Shown here: positions 22,439-34,109 of the stretch, piece by piece | Layout: each line of letters begins with the position of its first letter | How positions within the stretch are numbered: position 1 is the stretch's first letter | NCBI GenBank assembly: GCA_020002185.1 | Contig: CM034534.1 | Location: forward strand, 36,711,832 to 36,775,831 | Source: Paraescarpia echinospica | Taxonomy: Eukaryota > Annelida > Polychaeta > Sabellida > Siboglinidae | Length of the DNA: 64,000 nucleotides | Direction: 5' to 3' | The notes under the pieces: generated by a model | What the model saw: the letters and a program-made list of their open reading frames with translations, nothing else | Told to the model about the DNA's origin: nothing | Database searches by the model: none | Position numbers and translations under genes: made by a program

Positions 22439-24196
22439 TTAGTTCCTCCTGTTCCTTTCGGGACATCGGGCGACGAGCTTTCTCCATCTACTACGGTCTT
22501 TCGCAATTTCTTTGGCCTCATTCCAGGTGATTTCCATCTCTGCCAGATCTTCTTTGAACGTCTTGCGCCAGGTCTTAGTCGGCCTTCCTCTCCTTCTATT
22601 TCCACCTTCAGGCACCCATTCCATTGCTACATGTGCTGTTCTCTCTCTTGGTAGGCGTAGGATATGTCCCGCTAGTCTTCGTCGTCGAGACTTAACTATG
22701 TGATGCAGGCTGTCCAGACCTGCCCTCCTCATCACTTCTTCATTTGTGGTGTGTTCTCTCCACGATATGCCCAGTATGAACCGGAGACATCGTCGATGAA
22801 ATACGTCTAGTTTTTTTTATATCCTCGCCGTATTCTTCCACGTTTCACAGGCATATATCGCTGTTGGTATTACGATTGACATGTAAAGACGTAGTTTTAT
22901 GTCCTTTCTGGTGGTGTTACTGGACCATATTGGACGTAGTCTTTGGAACACTGCTGATGCCTTGCCTATCCTCGCTCGTACATCTACTTCCGCGTCGCCT
23001 TTCCTAGAGATGTAGCTTCCAAGGTAAGGGAAGTTCTCGACGCATTGCAACTCTTCCTGACCGATCACAATGTGGGGGTCAGATCCATCACCAGCTGACA
23101 ATGTTTTTGTCTTCCCATAGCTGATTCGTAATCCGACCATCTCTCCATTTTTGTTTAAATTATTGGTCATCTCTTGTAGGATCTCCGGCGTGTGGCTGAG
23201 CAGTGCAATATCATCGGCAAAGTCAAGGTCTGTCAACCTATTATTTATCCATTTAACACCAAAGTTCGGATCTTTCATCGTTTTCCTCATGATGAAGTCG
23301 ATAACAATAACAAAGAGGAAAGGGGACAGGATGCAACCTTGACGTACACCTGTCTCTATATCGAACATGTCTGTGTAGCCATCGTTGGTCTTGATGCAGC
23401 AGTTGGTGTTTCGGTATAGCGATTTGAAAATGTCTATATATTTGCTTGGTATGCCGTATAGCTTCAGGATTTGCCACAGCGAATTTCTGTGGACACTGTC
23501 GAAAGCCTTCTTAAAGTCAATGAAATTGACTAAAAGAGGTATCTGGAACTCTCTGCTTTGTTCGATGATGTTTCGCAATGTGAAGATCTGCTCACAGCAT
23601 GACCTTCCTCTTCGAAAACCAGCTTGTTCCTCCCGGAGGTGTTGGTCAACTGCTGTCTTCAGCCGGTTTAGGATCACACTGCAGAACACTTTTCCAGGTA
23701 CTGACATCAATGTTGTTCCTCGCCAGTTATTGCAATCGCTCAGGCACCCCTTCTTTGGTAACGTCACGATCACTCCTCGTCTCCAATCATCAGGAACTTC
23801 CTCCTCAGACCAGATCAAATTGAACAAGTAGGTTAACTCGTCTACAACCCCGTCCTTGCCATGTTTCAATAGTTCGGCCGATACTTCATCAAGGCCCGCT
23901 GCCTTGTTGTTCTTAAGGCTATCGATGGCTTTGGAAACTTCTGCCCTGGTGATGTCATTGGTGATGACATCAAGCTCTTTTATGTTTGGTTCCTGTTCGA
24001 AGTTGAAGAGTGTGGTTGGTGTTGGTTGATTTAGTACTTCTCGGAAGTGTTCAATCCACCTCGTGTCTTGTTCCTCGTTTGTTAGAAGCACTCTGCCATC
24101 TTTGTCTTTTATTGGTATGTTGGAATTGCTTTTCGCGGTAGTTAGCTCTCTCACAATCCTATACAGCGTTTTCGAGTCAAGAAAAGTAGCAAACAC
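22439..24196 (-). mobile_element. LINE ORF2 reverse transcriptase, 5'-truncated, one frameshift
   Basis: The longest intact coding stretch of the window. On the minus strand 459 codons (24196-22817) cover the whole RT: SLKNNKAAGLDEVSAELLK, PDDWRRGVIVTLPKKG, CNNWRGTTLMSVPGKVF, EEQAGFRRGRSCCEQIF, FIDFKKAFDSVHR, TGVRQGCILSPFLF and LDFADDIALLSH (catalytic FADD at about 23210-23222), then the VENFPYLGSYIS thumb region. A run of T at 22811-22818 causes a frameshift after ACETWKNTARI, and the tail continues at 22439-22735 (RRLAGHILRLPRE, RRRGRPTKTWRKTFKEDL, DRSRWRKLV). The endonuclease is missing: similarity stops at about 24190. It resembles RTE-type or related LINEs from invertebrates. Few lesions suggest a relatively recent insertion. 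Confidence 0.92.
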
Positions 24197-26330
24197 ATTT
24201 TATTCACAACAAATTAGATTGGTAATTAAAGAGTACAGTTTACTCCATATTTTGCACAATTGTGCATCCTCTGGCAGAACATGCAACGTATTAATTTTCC
24301 CAATGTCAGTCACATATCCTGGTGTGATGCTGTCTGAAACACAATGTTTTTTATTTTCTTGTATTTTCTATGGCTTTCTGACATCCATCTTGCAGCCATA
24401 TATTCTGAAAATATAAATTGATAAAAAGAATTAGTATAGTTACCATTGACATTGTTAATGTAATGTGATACTTAGTTTAATAAATACTAAACATGATTCC
24501 AAATCTACATGTATGTGTATGTGATCAGCACCCAGGAAACCGACCTGTCGAATTTGACAGCCCGGTGTGAAAATGACTTCTCCCTCACTCACCAGTTGTA
24601 ATAATATTACGTAAATGGTTCACAAACACGGAAACTTTGTGGTCTCGTTTTGTGCCGACATAATCATATATTCGGGGTGACAGATAGTTGGTTCTGAATA
24701 AGATGATAATGTATCTTCTTAAAATAGTAATATATTCATGTAAATGATCGCATCTAGACGTGCTTTAATCACTCTAAAATGGACAAGAGTTTCGACGACT
24801 TTGACCTAGATCTATCCCGCCGTGTGCTTTGACCCGATTTATAAACACTGTAAATCATATTTCTGGTCAAACAAAAATATAAATTGTTTAGATATTTACA
24901 TATTCGTGAACTGAAACTCATTAGTTTTCTAATGAATCCAAAGACATGGTGATTATTCCAAGTATTTGGCGCTGCTGTCGTATTTCGTTTTTCGTTCTGA
25001 TGCAGTGAAAACGAAAACCGGCTTGTTTTATCGTCATTTTGTTTATCTAACATGTATTAGAAATACCGCGAATAGTAGATTGTATTCGTTTTTTGTTTGT
25101 CGTACTTCAAACATGAAAACGGCAAACGAACATCGTTTGCTTTTTTCCTTTTTCGTTCGCCAGTTTCAAAACGAAAAAGGACAAGACGGTATATACACGG
25201 ACACTAGTCACCTCACCCCTGTGGTAAACTGCACATCTTCTATAGTTCTAGCTAGAGTATTTACAATAACTTACAAAAGTGGGGTCTGGTATATCCCCCA
25301 CCATACAATTGTATGCAGTGACCTGATATTGAAAATAGTACTTGAACCCATGATATCGCAGATACATTCACAACATATGCACTGGGAGGGTGGGTGGTAA
25401 TCGAATTTACTGTGAACATTTTAATGATGTGTTCGATGTAATAAGGCGAAGCGATCTGATTTGAAACTTAGATCTACGTTTCACCTGCCGGACTTTTCCT
25501 GCGCGCACTGCAGGCCAATCAAATGCTCCGTTGTATCGCGGGCTTGATCGATGTGTTGGAACAGCTTAATTAAGCACTATGCACCCATTCAGAGGGGTGT
25601 GCAAGATTACAAGGAGACAGGTTGTTTTAAAAGCTACGTCACTTACACAAAAAACTTTTCCGCTTGAAAGCCAAACATATATTTCCTGGCGAACAACCGT
25701 TGAGCAATAAAGACAGAAATGGGCGTAGAAAACGTTGAAAGAAGCCAAAGCGGGTACTCACAGACAAGAAAACAGGATAAGATGCACTTCAATAGGTACT
25801 GAAATGAAACGTATCGTGAATGACATACGGGACACATCTTCGGAGAATTGGATTCAACATTTCCACAATGTAGGATTAGACATTAAAATCAACTATCTTC
25901 GTGACATAGAAGCTGATAAATTATAGCATATTACTAAGGTATTGACAAGTAAGAACCTCCAAACTTGCCAAATGTCACGCATTTATCGTGACATTACCTA
26001 ATTAAATATGTAGGTTTCTATTGGACCATACGAATTCAATATGGTTGCCATTAATCCAAGATGGCTGCCAAAAGAAAACTATGATTTATTATTACTTGAG
26101 CCAATATAATTCCAAAATGGACATTTGCAAAAAATATATATGAAATGTTCACAAAATGACACATCGACATACATTAGTCTTCTATGGGCCAAGTAAAGTG
26201 CGGGTGAAGTCTAATAGTTGGCGACGATAATACAATTCACATAACATTAGGCATTCCACGAAGGTCGTAAACAAAATTAATCATTAACTTCCTAAACTAT
26301 GATTGGTGTATATCACGCTGATATAGCACA
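24197..26330. other. Unassigned stretch of about 2.1 kb
   Basis: No recognised gene. On the minus strand at about 24250-24420 two acceptor-like sites (TATATTTTCAG and TGTGTTTCAG) precede short open pieces, but no family is recognisable. The remainder is AT-rich. Confidence 0.35.
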
Positions 26331-26436
26331 CTTACTAAAACCAAAAAGAATAGGCGGAAAGAGACATCACTCCGCTGTTTTTAGTGAAGCCGGCATGCAA
26401 CAGCGCCCTCCGGTGGCGATCTAGGAGAACTACACG

Positions 26437-26545
26437 ATGCCATCGAAACACGACAGCACCACTTGGTGTAGCGCACCGAATTGTTCCAATTCTAAACGTA
26501 AATGTCCTGATAAGTGGTTTTTCGGTTTTAGAAAGATGCTGAAAG
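26437..26545 (+). pseudogene. THAP-domain exon 1 of the P-like transposase
   Basis: An ATG at 26437 opens MPSKHDSTTWCSAPNCSNSK and runs on through KWFFGFRKMLK to a donor-like AAAG|GTACAA at 26545. The C-x4-C pair is the first half of the C2CH zinc ligand set of THAP domains, which bind DNA sites at the ends of P-type elements. The second half is in the exon at 27070. The phase left by this donor does not match the THAP frame of the next exon, so the true junction differs or has mutated. Confidence 0.75.
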
Positions 26546-27069
26546 GTACAAACAATTGAATATGGTTGTGGTATAGATCACTGTTGATATTCTTTGTATT
26601 TTATAACTGATGAAATAAATCGAAGAATTCACTTGTTCAACGTGCCCAGCCTACGAGTACACTAGTCTATAGAATAATTGAATGTTCACCTACAGTTGTA
26701 TATGTAACAATTGGTGGAGGAAGAGAGAGTCTAGCAAATTGTATTTGTAGTTTACTTACAATATTTAGGGCCTTTGTGATAAAACTATAATCTAGATAAT
26801 TGTGTACTTCGACTGGTGTTACGGGAATGTCAACAAACAATGCCGTTATTTGAAATGGAAGAGAATCCGTTACGACTAAGAATTATATGTTTTCAACTTT
26901 CATCCATGTAAATACGTTTTGTTCATATAGATATTCAATAATAACTTTTGTGGTAAGTTAACGTCTTGGAGATGTTTCTGTCTGCTCGTTCTTACATTAA
27001 AACAGGAGGGTATTAACAATGGTTACGATTTGGAATATAAAATAATCCAATAATATTTTGTGTGTACAG

Positions 27070-27297
27070 ATGCCGAAAATGGGTGCGATTTAGCAGACGA
27101 GCGGATTTTCTAGGCAAGCCATCGGAATACCTGTGCAATAATTGCTTCATCTTCCAAGACCATTTTGAAGATTCACAATTCATGAATATCCAGCAAAAGA
27201 AGTAATTAATCTAGTGTGCTGTCCCCACCGTCTTTGACGTGCTGAATAAGCCACCCAAGATTACATCCACCAGACCGTCACCGAGCAAGGGACGGAG
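27070..27297 (+). pseudogene. THAP-domain exon 2 with AVPTIF-type motif
   Basis: After acceptor TGTGTGTACAG the frame reads CRKWVRFSRRADFLGKPSEY, then CNNCFIFQDHFEDSQFMN, the second half of a THAP domain. The expected third zinc ligand (usually L-C-x2-H-F) appears as I-F-Q-D-H-F, so that cysteine is probably lost. The frame then crosses two in-frame stops (TAA at about 27203, TAG at about 27212) and continues as CAVPTVFDVLNKPPK, the AVPTIF box that ends THAP domains, up to a donor GGAG|GTAACC at 27297. The domain is therefore recognisable but dead. Confidence 0.8.
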
Positions 27298-27929
27298 GTA
27301 ACCGCTTACATATCAACCACAAAAAAGTATGCCATGTACATTGTAATACGCTTATTTTGATTAGTGGATATGACCTAATTTTTAGTCAAGCACATAAAGA
27401 GGGGGGAGAAAGGAAGGGAGGACAAGTGAGAGGGCCGGAGAGAGTGAGTGGGAACGAGGGAGGAAGAGAGGGTGGGTGAGAGTGGGGGAGCAGGGAGAAA
27501 GAGGGAGTGAAAATATAGATAAGCTTGTGTGTCCAAAGAAGGAAGGGAAAAGATAGACAAACGAAATAATTGTTTTGGTATATACGTCATTGTCCCGTAG
27601 GACCTATGGCCACCTCATCATTTACCTTACCTTTGTTTGGTAGTCTTATAAGTGTTTGTGTTTTATTAAATGCGTATTGTGTATTCTTCTTCGTACCTGT
27701 ACTTTTAAATGTGACTGGATGCTGTCTGCCATCAAGTTCATCTTCAGCATCTGTTGATTTGGAAACGTCAGCTGGACAGCCAGACATGCAGGCTTCACAC
27801 GGGAAAGCTTCACTGCATGCATGCATGTGAGCGCGAAAGGACCCAAAGATAAAGAACTCAAATAAGAAAAGGAAACAAAATCTTGCAAAAAAACAGCAGC
27901 ATCTGATTGATGCGTTTACAACATAATTT

Positions 27930-29480
27930 TGTTTCTGATCCTGCTCTGAATATTTTATTTTAACTCAAATTCGGATGGCGTGCAGGAAGCCGAGAGGAGC
28001 ACGATGGACGACAGCTGACACATCGTTGGTACTGATATTGCTCCATGCAAGTCCTAAGACGTACAAGATTCTTCGCAAAGTATTCAGTTTGCCATATGTT
28101 ACAATACTCCGAAAAGCCATGCAAAACATCGAGATTTTCACTGGCTTCAACAACAATATCCTGGAGGCGTCGAAGACAAATATATCCGCCCTCCCCCAAA
28201 CGGCCATCTTTGTTCCTTGGTTTTTGAAGAGGTGTGCCTGAAAGAAAATGCCTCTTACAATTGTGAGAAGGATTACGAGGAAGGATTGGAAGATTTTGGG
28301 CATCTCAGAAGAAGTCGGTACGTAGCAAACCACGCAACGGTGTTTATGGTTCGTGGTCTGTTCGCACCTTGGAAACAAGTTTTTGGATACATTTTATCCT
28401 GCGGACCAATCCGTGGCGACACACTGACATAACTTCTAGAAATGTGTGTCGACAGTTTGAACAGCATTGGTTTGGACATCAAAGTGGTCAAATGTGACCA
28501 AGGGTCGAATAACCGAAAGACACTTGAGGCATTTCTAGGAGTCAGTGCGGCTAAGCTTTTCTTCCTCCACAACGAGAAAGATCTGTGTCATGTACGACCC
28601 ACTTCATCTGCTAAAACACGAAGAATAGCTTCAAGAAAACAGGCTTCAAAAGAGATGGGAAAAGCATTGAGTGGAGCTACATTCGTCAGTTTTTCCTGAT
28701 CTATTCCAAAAATACTGCGCGTATGTCTCCTAAACTAACACACAAGCACATTGACTTTTCGACTTTGCGTGTTAAATATGCGACCCAAGTCTTGTCTCAC
28801 TCTGTGGCTGCTGGTATTTCTACAATGGTTACATTGAAGTCATTCCCTGAGGATGCAAAAGAAACAGCACTGTTCTTGGAACGTATGGACCGTATGATCA
28901 ACTGTTTCAACAGCAAGACATTTAAGCACAAACAACAGATGAGACATGCTTTGTTAAACACATCTGGGCACAAGGAGTTTCTTCTGTCTACTATAGAGTG
29001 GCTTTTATCACTTGAATCTGGAAGCACGCGTAAACTGCCATGTCTGTCCGGATGGTTGATGGCCATTCGTAGTCTTCTGTCGCTGTGGGACGATTTGCAC
29101 ATAAATTTTCAGGCAACGTTTCTCCTAACTAGCCGGCTAAATCAGGATTGCTTAGAGAACCTCTTTGCTGTGATCAGGGGTAAGGGTGGCCATAGTGATA
29201 AACCTTCAGCTGGGCAGTTCCTACACTACCTTCGTCAGGTAATGGTTGATTATATCTTACTGCAGAGCAAAGAGAGCAACTACAGCTAAGACGGGGACAC
29301 TTTCCTTCTCAACCTCAAGTCTTTCAGTACTGCGTGTCAACACATCGCCGCCGTTGAAAATGATCGTCTGCCCGTTTTCTCTCAAACAAGAGAAATGACC
29401 AGTCTTTATTTCAAGACCTCTCCATTGAGGAAGAAGACACCACTAGACTACGCCGTCATCTCATAAAAAAAAAATAATAC
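27930..29480 (+). pseudogene. P-like transposase catalytic region, broken
   Basis: Ordered blocks: TQIRMACRKPRGARWTTADT and LLHASPKTYKILRKVFSLP (27963-28100), VFEEVCLKENASYN (about 28217-28260), HATVFMVRGLFAPWKQVFGY (28337-28395), SLNSIGLDIKVVKCDQGSNN (28450-28510) and a long clean stretch 28723-29289 with TLRVKYATQVLSHSVA, FLLSTIEWLLSLE and TSRLNQDCLENLFAVIRGKG. This order is that of the RNase H-like fold and C-terminal region of P-element transposases. The first acidic site reads FEE where FDE is usual. Frame changes at about 28220 and 28600 and a stop at 28432 break the gene. Downstream to about 29480 is degraded C-terminal sequence. Confidence 0.88.
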
Positions 29481-29965
29481 CCGAAGATTCATTTGTCTGT
29501 CCTGCCGGAATGTGCACACTGAAAGATTATGTATTGAACTTATTCATCAACATTTCCCTCCATGCTTTGTTGAAGATTAATAACAACAACTTCACAACTT
29601 CAAGAGTGAGAAATAAAAAAGTCCTGAAGTAGTCGAATATGTAAACAGGTAATTAGGCGCAACACACGACGGACATCTACAAACGTGACATCAGCATGCG
29701 GCGGGCACCTGCGTCCAATAAACTTTATTTTAAAATGATAAATACGAGTGCCCATTTGAAGAATAAATAATTGCCTTCAAAATAATGTTTGTGTACATAC
29801 GCTGTTTTAGTGAAGTCGGTATGCTATAGCATTGAAAAGTTAGCTCCGCTGCGTAGTTCTCCTAGATAGTCGCCGGGTGGCACCACTAATTGCCCTGGCT
29901 TCACCTTTCGACCGATATTTAGCTTGAGTGGTGCCTCTTTCGGTCTATTCTTTTTTCTAAAACAT

Positions 29966-30200
29966 ATGTCGGCGCGCTGAAGACTGTAGAACGAAATGTG
30001 GTCTTTGAAAATTTGTGTTCAGTGCAATTGTTTCCACACGATGAACATTTGTGTCACGTCATCAAAGACGGGCAATAGCTCTCAAGGAAATTGGCTGTCA
30101 AAGGATAACTTTGTTACTAATGCCGAGGAAATATATCACAAACACTTGTCTAATAGGGTAAATACATTAATCTCTATAACTGTGAATTTCGTTTAGTTTT
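29966..30200. other. Unassigned stretch
   Basis: Short open frame 29996-30196 has no recognisable feature. Confidence 0.3.
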
Positions 30201-30407
30201 CCTCGTTATGCGTGTGTGCATATATGCACGTGTGCGTCTGTGCGTGTGTGTGAATGTACATGTGTGTTTGTGAAAGTGCACTTGGGCGTGTATGTTTTAC
30301 AGTGTGCGTGCGTGTGTACATGCTTGCGTGCATGTGTATGAAGCACACAAATGTTTCAGCATAAACACGCACGCACGCGCGCGCGCGCACACACACACAC
30401 ACACACA
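30200..30407. repeat. GT/CA-rich low-complexity tract
   Basis: Imperfect alternating GT sequence from about 30208 to 30345 followed by ACGCACGCGCGC and a (CA)n run to 30407. Such alternating purine-pyrimidine DNA can adopt Z-form. Confidence 0.9.
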
Positions 30408-30429
30408 TATTGATATATATATATGGTGG

Positions 30430-30575
30430 CAAACGACGAAGAGGAAGACCAAAGCTGAGTCGGAACGACAGCCTGAAAAGAGACCTTAAGAATGAACAAC
30501 CAAGAATGGAAGGTCATTGCGGACAACAGACAGAGATGGGGGGAAACAACAAGAAAAGCAGAACGATAACTATCA
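30430..30575 (+). pseudogene. LINE 3' tail fragment
   Basis: The plus strand reads KRRRGRPKLSRNDSLKRDLK, then after a frame change EWKVIADNRQRWGETTRKAER and a stop, the usual terminal pattern of LINE ORF2 (GRPK...W..D...  DR..W). Only the tail is present, immediately downstream of the CA tract and a short (TA)n run. Confidence 0.75.
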
Positions 30576-30627
30576 TCATATCTTAAGAACTACATTATTT
30601 AGATCTCCTAAAAAACATCTAGGATAA

Positions 30628-30671
30628 AGTTGTGTGTGTGCGTGCGTGCGTACGTGTGTGCGTGTGTGTGT
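30628..30671. repeat. GT-rich microsatellite
   Basis: Imperfect (GT)n with GC interruptions next to the minus-strand LINE tail. Confidence 0.9.
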
Positions 30672-30779
30672 CGCAAAAGCACTGGAAGGTGCAAAATGGG
30701 TTAGGTGAGGTGAAGCATAGATTACAAACTATTAGACTCTCCATAAGCCAGTGTTTTTTGTTCATTTTCAATCTAGGGA

Positions 30780-31008
30780 TTGTAGATTTGGATGTTTCTC
30801 TCCTCCTTGTTCCCTGCTGTATAAGGGTGAGGGTCAAATACACATTGCCGAACCACTCGCTGTGTGTTTTCTTTCCAAAGTTTTCTATCCATAGCTCCCT
30901 CTCTCCATCTTTCATCTTCCACCGATCTTCTCATGTATTCCTCACGCATTCCTTCCCATCTCAGCTGTGGTTTTCCCTTTGTCATGTTATTTGTGTTGTT
31001 GTTCCTCT

Positions 31009-31050
<42 letters not shown>

Positions 31051-31260
31051 TCTGGTTTTTTTCTGCATCCATCTTTGAAAAGTGGCCTGCCTATCTCATT
31101 CGGTTTCTCAGTAATCATCATGTTAGGCTGCATTGCATTCCAACCTATTTTCTGAGGTCGTTTATCCTTCTCCTGTCTACCCTTTTTATTATTGTTATTC
31201 TTCGAACTCTGCGTTGTACTTGCAAGCTTGCAGCTTCTGTTTTTGTATGTCAACACAGTT
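30780..31260 (-). pseudogene. LINE 3' tail with embedded (CT)n expansion
   Basis: Minus strand, from 31260: RRVDRRRINDLR, RNRMR.AGHFSKMDAEKN and then, on the other side of a (GA)n run, KGKPQLRWEGMREEYMRRS and AMDRKLWKENT. These match the usual RRDRIRNE...LRW.GHV.RMD...RGRPKLRWED...DR..W order of LINE ORF2 C termini. The (CT)n array at 31011-31053 has expanded inside this tail between RMD and the GRPK block, adding an RE-repeat to the frame. Several stops confirm decay. Confidence 0.75.
31011..31053. repeat. (CT)n microsatellite
   Basis: About 20 CT repeats with one interruption, inside the minus-strand LINE tail. Confidence 0.97.
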
Positions 31261-31261
31261 A

Positions 31262-32125
31262 ACTGTGGCTAAAACTATGCAAACATGCGGTGTATTGCCC
31301 ATCGTTGGTTAACGTTGATGACTGCGTCCACATGTTTGGTGATTCACGGTAAACAGGAACTTGTCTGCAAGTTAGAGCGGCTTCGACCTTGCTCCGGTGA
31401 CAAAAGAGACCCAGGTGCGGCCTAACAACAAGAGGAGTCTCGTTGGTATTCCACTACACTCCCCACATAGCATAATGAGAAAACGTTTACTGAAAATTCG
31501 CTTAAAATAGCCACCGTTATACAAACACCGGCGTGCGGACAAATATTAATGATAGCCTAAATACCTGTCATTATTTTCGATGCATTGCCGTATTTGACGT
31601 GACGACCTTAATCATTGCCTTTCTGAGACTGAGTTACGGCTTGCATACTTATTTAGCTCCCGTCGCTAATTCTTGAATATGGAATAAAGCATTCAGGCAA
31701 TATGTGTCTAAGTGATCGACGGCGACGCCGTGTCCTTCGCTTGAATGTCGAGATTGACGCAGCTCTGATCGCTGCTATTCTCACTAACGCCCGACGGCCG
31801 ATGAAAATATAAAGGCGAGTCACGTTCGGCGTTTCTAAATCTGATATTAATCCTCCGGCGTGACTCGTCATTTGTCACAAACGAAAAACTGCGCTCACTT
31901 GTCGATTTAACGCGTTCGTTGATCCTATCAATCGGGCGCTGCCGTCTCATTTCACAAGTGAAGCACCTTCGGTCATCACTGTCGCATTGCTCACGATTAA
32001 TCTCGATGCATATACAACCTTACAAACTGTTGATGGCCCAACGAGCCGTATACATTTGACGATGTGACGACGAAGGCGTTATAGGCTATGAGCCAGAGTG
32101 GCTGTTGGTACATTTTTAGGGACGA
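31262..32125. other. Unassigned stretch, partly CpG-rich
   Basis: 31.68-31.96 kb is denser in CpG than its surroundings and contains AAAATATAAAGGCG at about 31805. That might be a promoter-like sequence, but no downstream coding exon was recognised. Confidence 0.35.
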
Positions 32126-32179
32126 ATGTTCATAGTGTCTTTGGCTAGCCTACGTCCACGGAGATGGAAAATAAGTGAT

Positions 32180-32565
32180 AACATAGCAGCACTCATATCT
32201 TTCGGTGAAAAATCACTCTTTCTAACATTATTTCCTAGTTACTATTCATCTAAGGATTATGAACATTGGACACAGACATATCAAAACAATTTTAATATAT
32301 TCTTAATAATTATTGTGGATGTTGTGGCATTTTATTAACTACACCTGAAAGTGTAATTCGGGCTATTCATGTTTTCAACCACAAAAAACACTTAAAGTTC
32401 CAGCTAATGACCTCATTTATCCTCATCCACGGTTCTAAATATAACGGGATGTTGCCATGCATTCCCTGAAATGGTAAATATGTGATAGCACTGCATAATA
32501 CACATCTTTCTGTGTGAAACCAGGTGCGTTCGAAATATACGCTGAACCGGTGGTCACTGACCACC
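32180..32565. repeat. Dispersed repeat related to 61.6-61.9 kb and 63.05 kb
   Basis: The block CTCATATCTTTCGGTGAAAA, then ATCACTCTTTCTAACA (32190-32230) resembles 61720-61760, and TTCATGTTTTCAACCACAAA followed by AACACTTAAAG (32365-32400) resembles 61595-61625, with the two blocks in opposite order. The end at 32527-32565 (CGAAATATACGCTGA.CCGGT, then GGTCACTGACCACC) occurs inverted at 63042-63081. I interpret this as a short non-autonomous DNA transposon family. Confidence 0.6.
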
Positions 32566-32744
32566 TACTTGGAGTTACTGGTATATATATATATTTATAT
32601 TGATTTCACAAAACGGAATATTGTGTTTTAAACTCTTCAAAAATCTCTATAGAAATATAATTTCAAAAACATACCAAGAACAATGAAAAAGAAATTGTAT
32701 TAGTTAAGCCAACATGCTCAATAGTGGGGCACTTTTGTTCATAT

Positions 32745-32802
32745 GTGTGTGCGTGCGTGTGTGCGTGTGTGCGTGTGTGCGCGTGTGCGTGCGTGTGTGT
32801 GT
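32745..32802. repeat. GT-rich microsatellite at LINE junction
   Basis: Imperfect (GT)n with GTGC interruptions. LINE-derived coding sequence starts directly after it at about 32803. Confidence 0.92.
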
Positions 32803-34103
32803 TGACAAACGAAGTTGCAGAAGCAGTGCGCGAAAAGAAGGAAGCGTGGAAAGACATAGAGAAGACCAAGGAGAGGGAAATCAACCGGATGCAAGGCTGA
32901 TACACACATACGAACAGAAAATTATAGCGGCAAAGAGAGCTGTAGATAAGACGAGGAGTGACATGGAAGCAGATGTGTACAGCAAGCTAGATAAAGATGG
33001 TGGAAAGAAGATGATATACAGAATGGTCCGAGACAGGGACGTGAAAGGTGGGACGATGATCAAGGATAGAAATGGGAAATTAGTGACAGAACAAGAAGCA
33101 GTGTTGAAAGTCTGGGAAAACTTCTTCAAGGAGCTTCTTAATCAGGATGGAAATAACATGAAATTACCATCTAATGTAGAAGGGAAAGTGGAGTTAGCTG
33201 ATATTACTGATACAGAGATGCAAACTGGGTTAAAAGGGATGAAGAAGGGGAAAGCACCTGGAATCGATGAGATGCGTGTTGAGATGGTAATGGCAGCAGG
33301 GGAGAGTGGAATGAGCTGGACAAAAAGGCTGCTGAATACATGTATGAGGCAAGGTAAAGTACCCAAAGAGTAGTTGACATGGCTAATTGTCCCAATATGG
33401 AAGAGGAAGGGAGATGTGCATGACCCAGGGAAATACAGAGACATCACATTTCTAAGTTAATCATGAAGCTGCTAGAAAGGATTCTGGATGAGAGGATTCA
33501 AAAGAGAGTAGAACAGGAATTAGGTAAATAACAATAGAGATTCAGAAAGGACAGAGGGACGACGAATACGATGTTTGCATTGAGACAGCTATTGGAGCAG
33601 AGGTTGCAGATGCAAGGGAGAAAGGCAGTGGGATTTGTGAACCTGGAGAAGGTCTATGACATAGTCCCAAGAGAGATGGTGATGGCAACAGCGAGATGGA
33701 TGTCAGTGCCAGAAACAGAAGCCAGGATGGTGGGAGCAATGTATGAAAGAACAACATGAAGAGTTGTGGCTGGGTCTGGGATGTCTGGAAAGTTTCCAGT
33801 TAACATCGGATTTAGGCAAGGAAGTGCCCAAAGCCCATTACTATTTATCATGATGATGGAACTAATCAGCAGGAAGATCAGCACGAAGGATGTTCTCAGA
33901 AAGATTATGTATATAGACGTTCTGGCCATAGTAGCAGAAGGCAAACAAGAGCTGCAAGACATGTTGGAGTAATGGAACAGGGTGTTCAAGAAACACGGAC
34001 TGAGAGTGAGTCTGGAGAAAACAGAAGTGATGTAGGTTGGACAACAGAGAAAGGAACTGGACATCAAGTTGGATGGAAAGGAAATTAAAGGGAATAAAAA
34101 CAC
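32803..34103 (+). pseudogene. LINE ORF2 fragment (RT), truncated at both ends
   Basis: Plus-strand blocks: NEVAEAVREKKEAWKDIEKT (about 32805), AAKRAVDKTRSDMEADVYSK, KDRNGKLVTEQEAVLKVWENF, GMKKGKAPGIDEMRVEMV (33235-33290), LIVPIWKRKGDVHDPGKYRD, AVGFVNLEKVYDIVPREMVM (33620-33680), NIGFRQGSAQSPLLFI and a degraded catalytic box MYIDVLAIVAEG (33910-33945, where YADD is expected, so the site is destroyed). Stops at about 33370, 33460, 33530, 33757 and 33970. Endonuclease and the 3' end are missing; similarity stops at about 34100. It is the same family as the minus-strand element at 37.7-40.8 kb. Confidence 0.9.
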
Positions 34104-34109
34104 GTATTG

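Larger units (their letters stand above)
26331..29965 (+). mobile_element. P-like DNA transposon with THAP domain and terminal inverted repeats
   Basis: The left end (about 26335-26440) and the reverse complement of the right end (about 29965-29850) share AAAAAGAATAG.C.GAAAGAG and CACCACTC-like blocks, a GTGAAGCC block and CTAGGAGAACTAC, making imperfect terminal inverted repeats of roughly 100-120 bp. Between them lie THAP-type exons and P-element transposase blocks in the expected order. Total length about 3.6 kb. An 8-bp target duplication could not be recognised, so the exact ends are uncertain by several bases. Confidence 0.85.

Noticed and set aside
24197..24420. Minus-strand exons with acceptor-like sites
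   Set aside because: Open pieces are short, the phases could not be joined and no donor or family was found.
31805..31820. TATA-box promoter
   Set aside because: A TATAAA-like string in a CpG-richer patch, but with no transcript or coding exon downstream.
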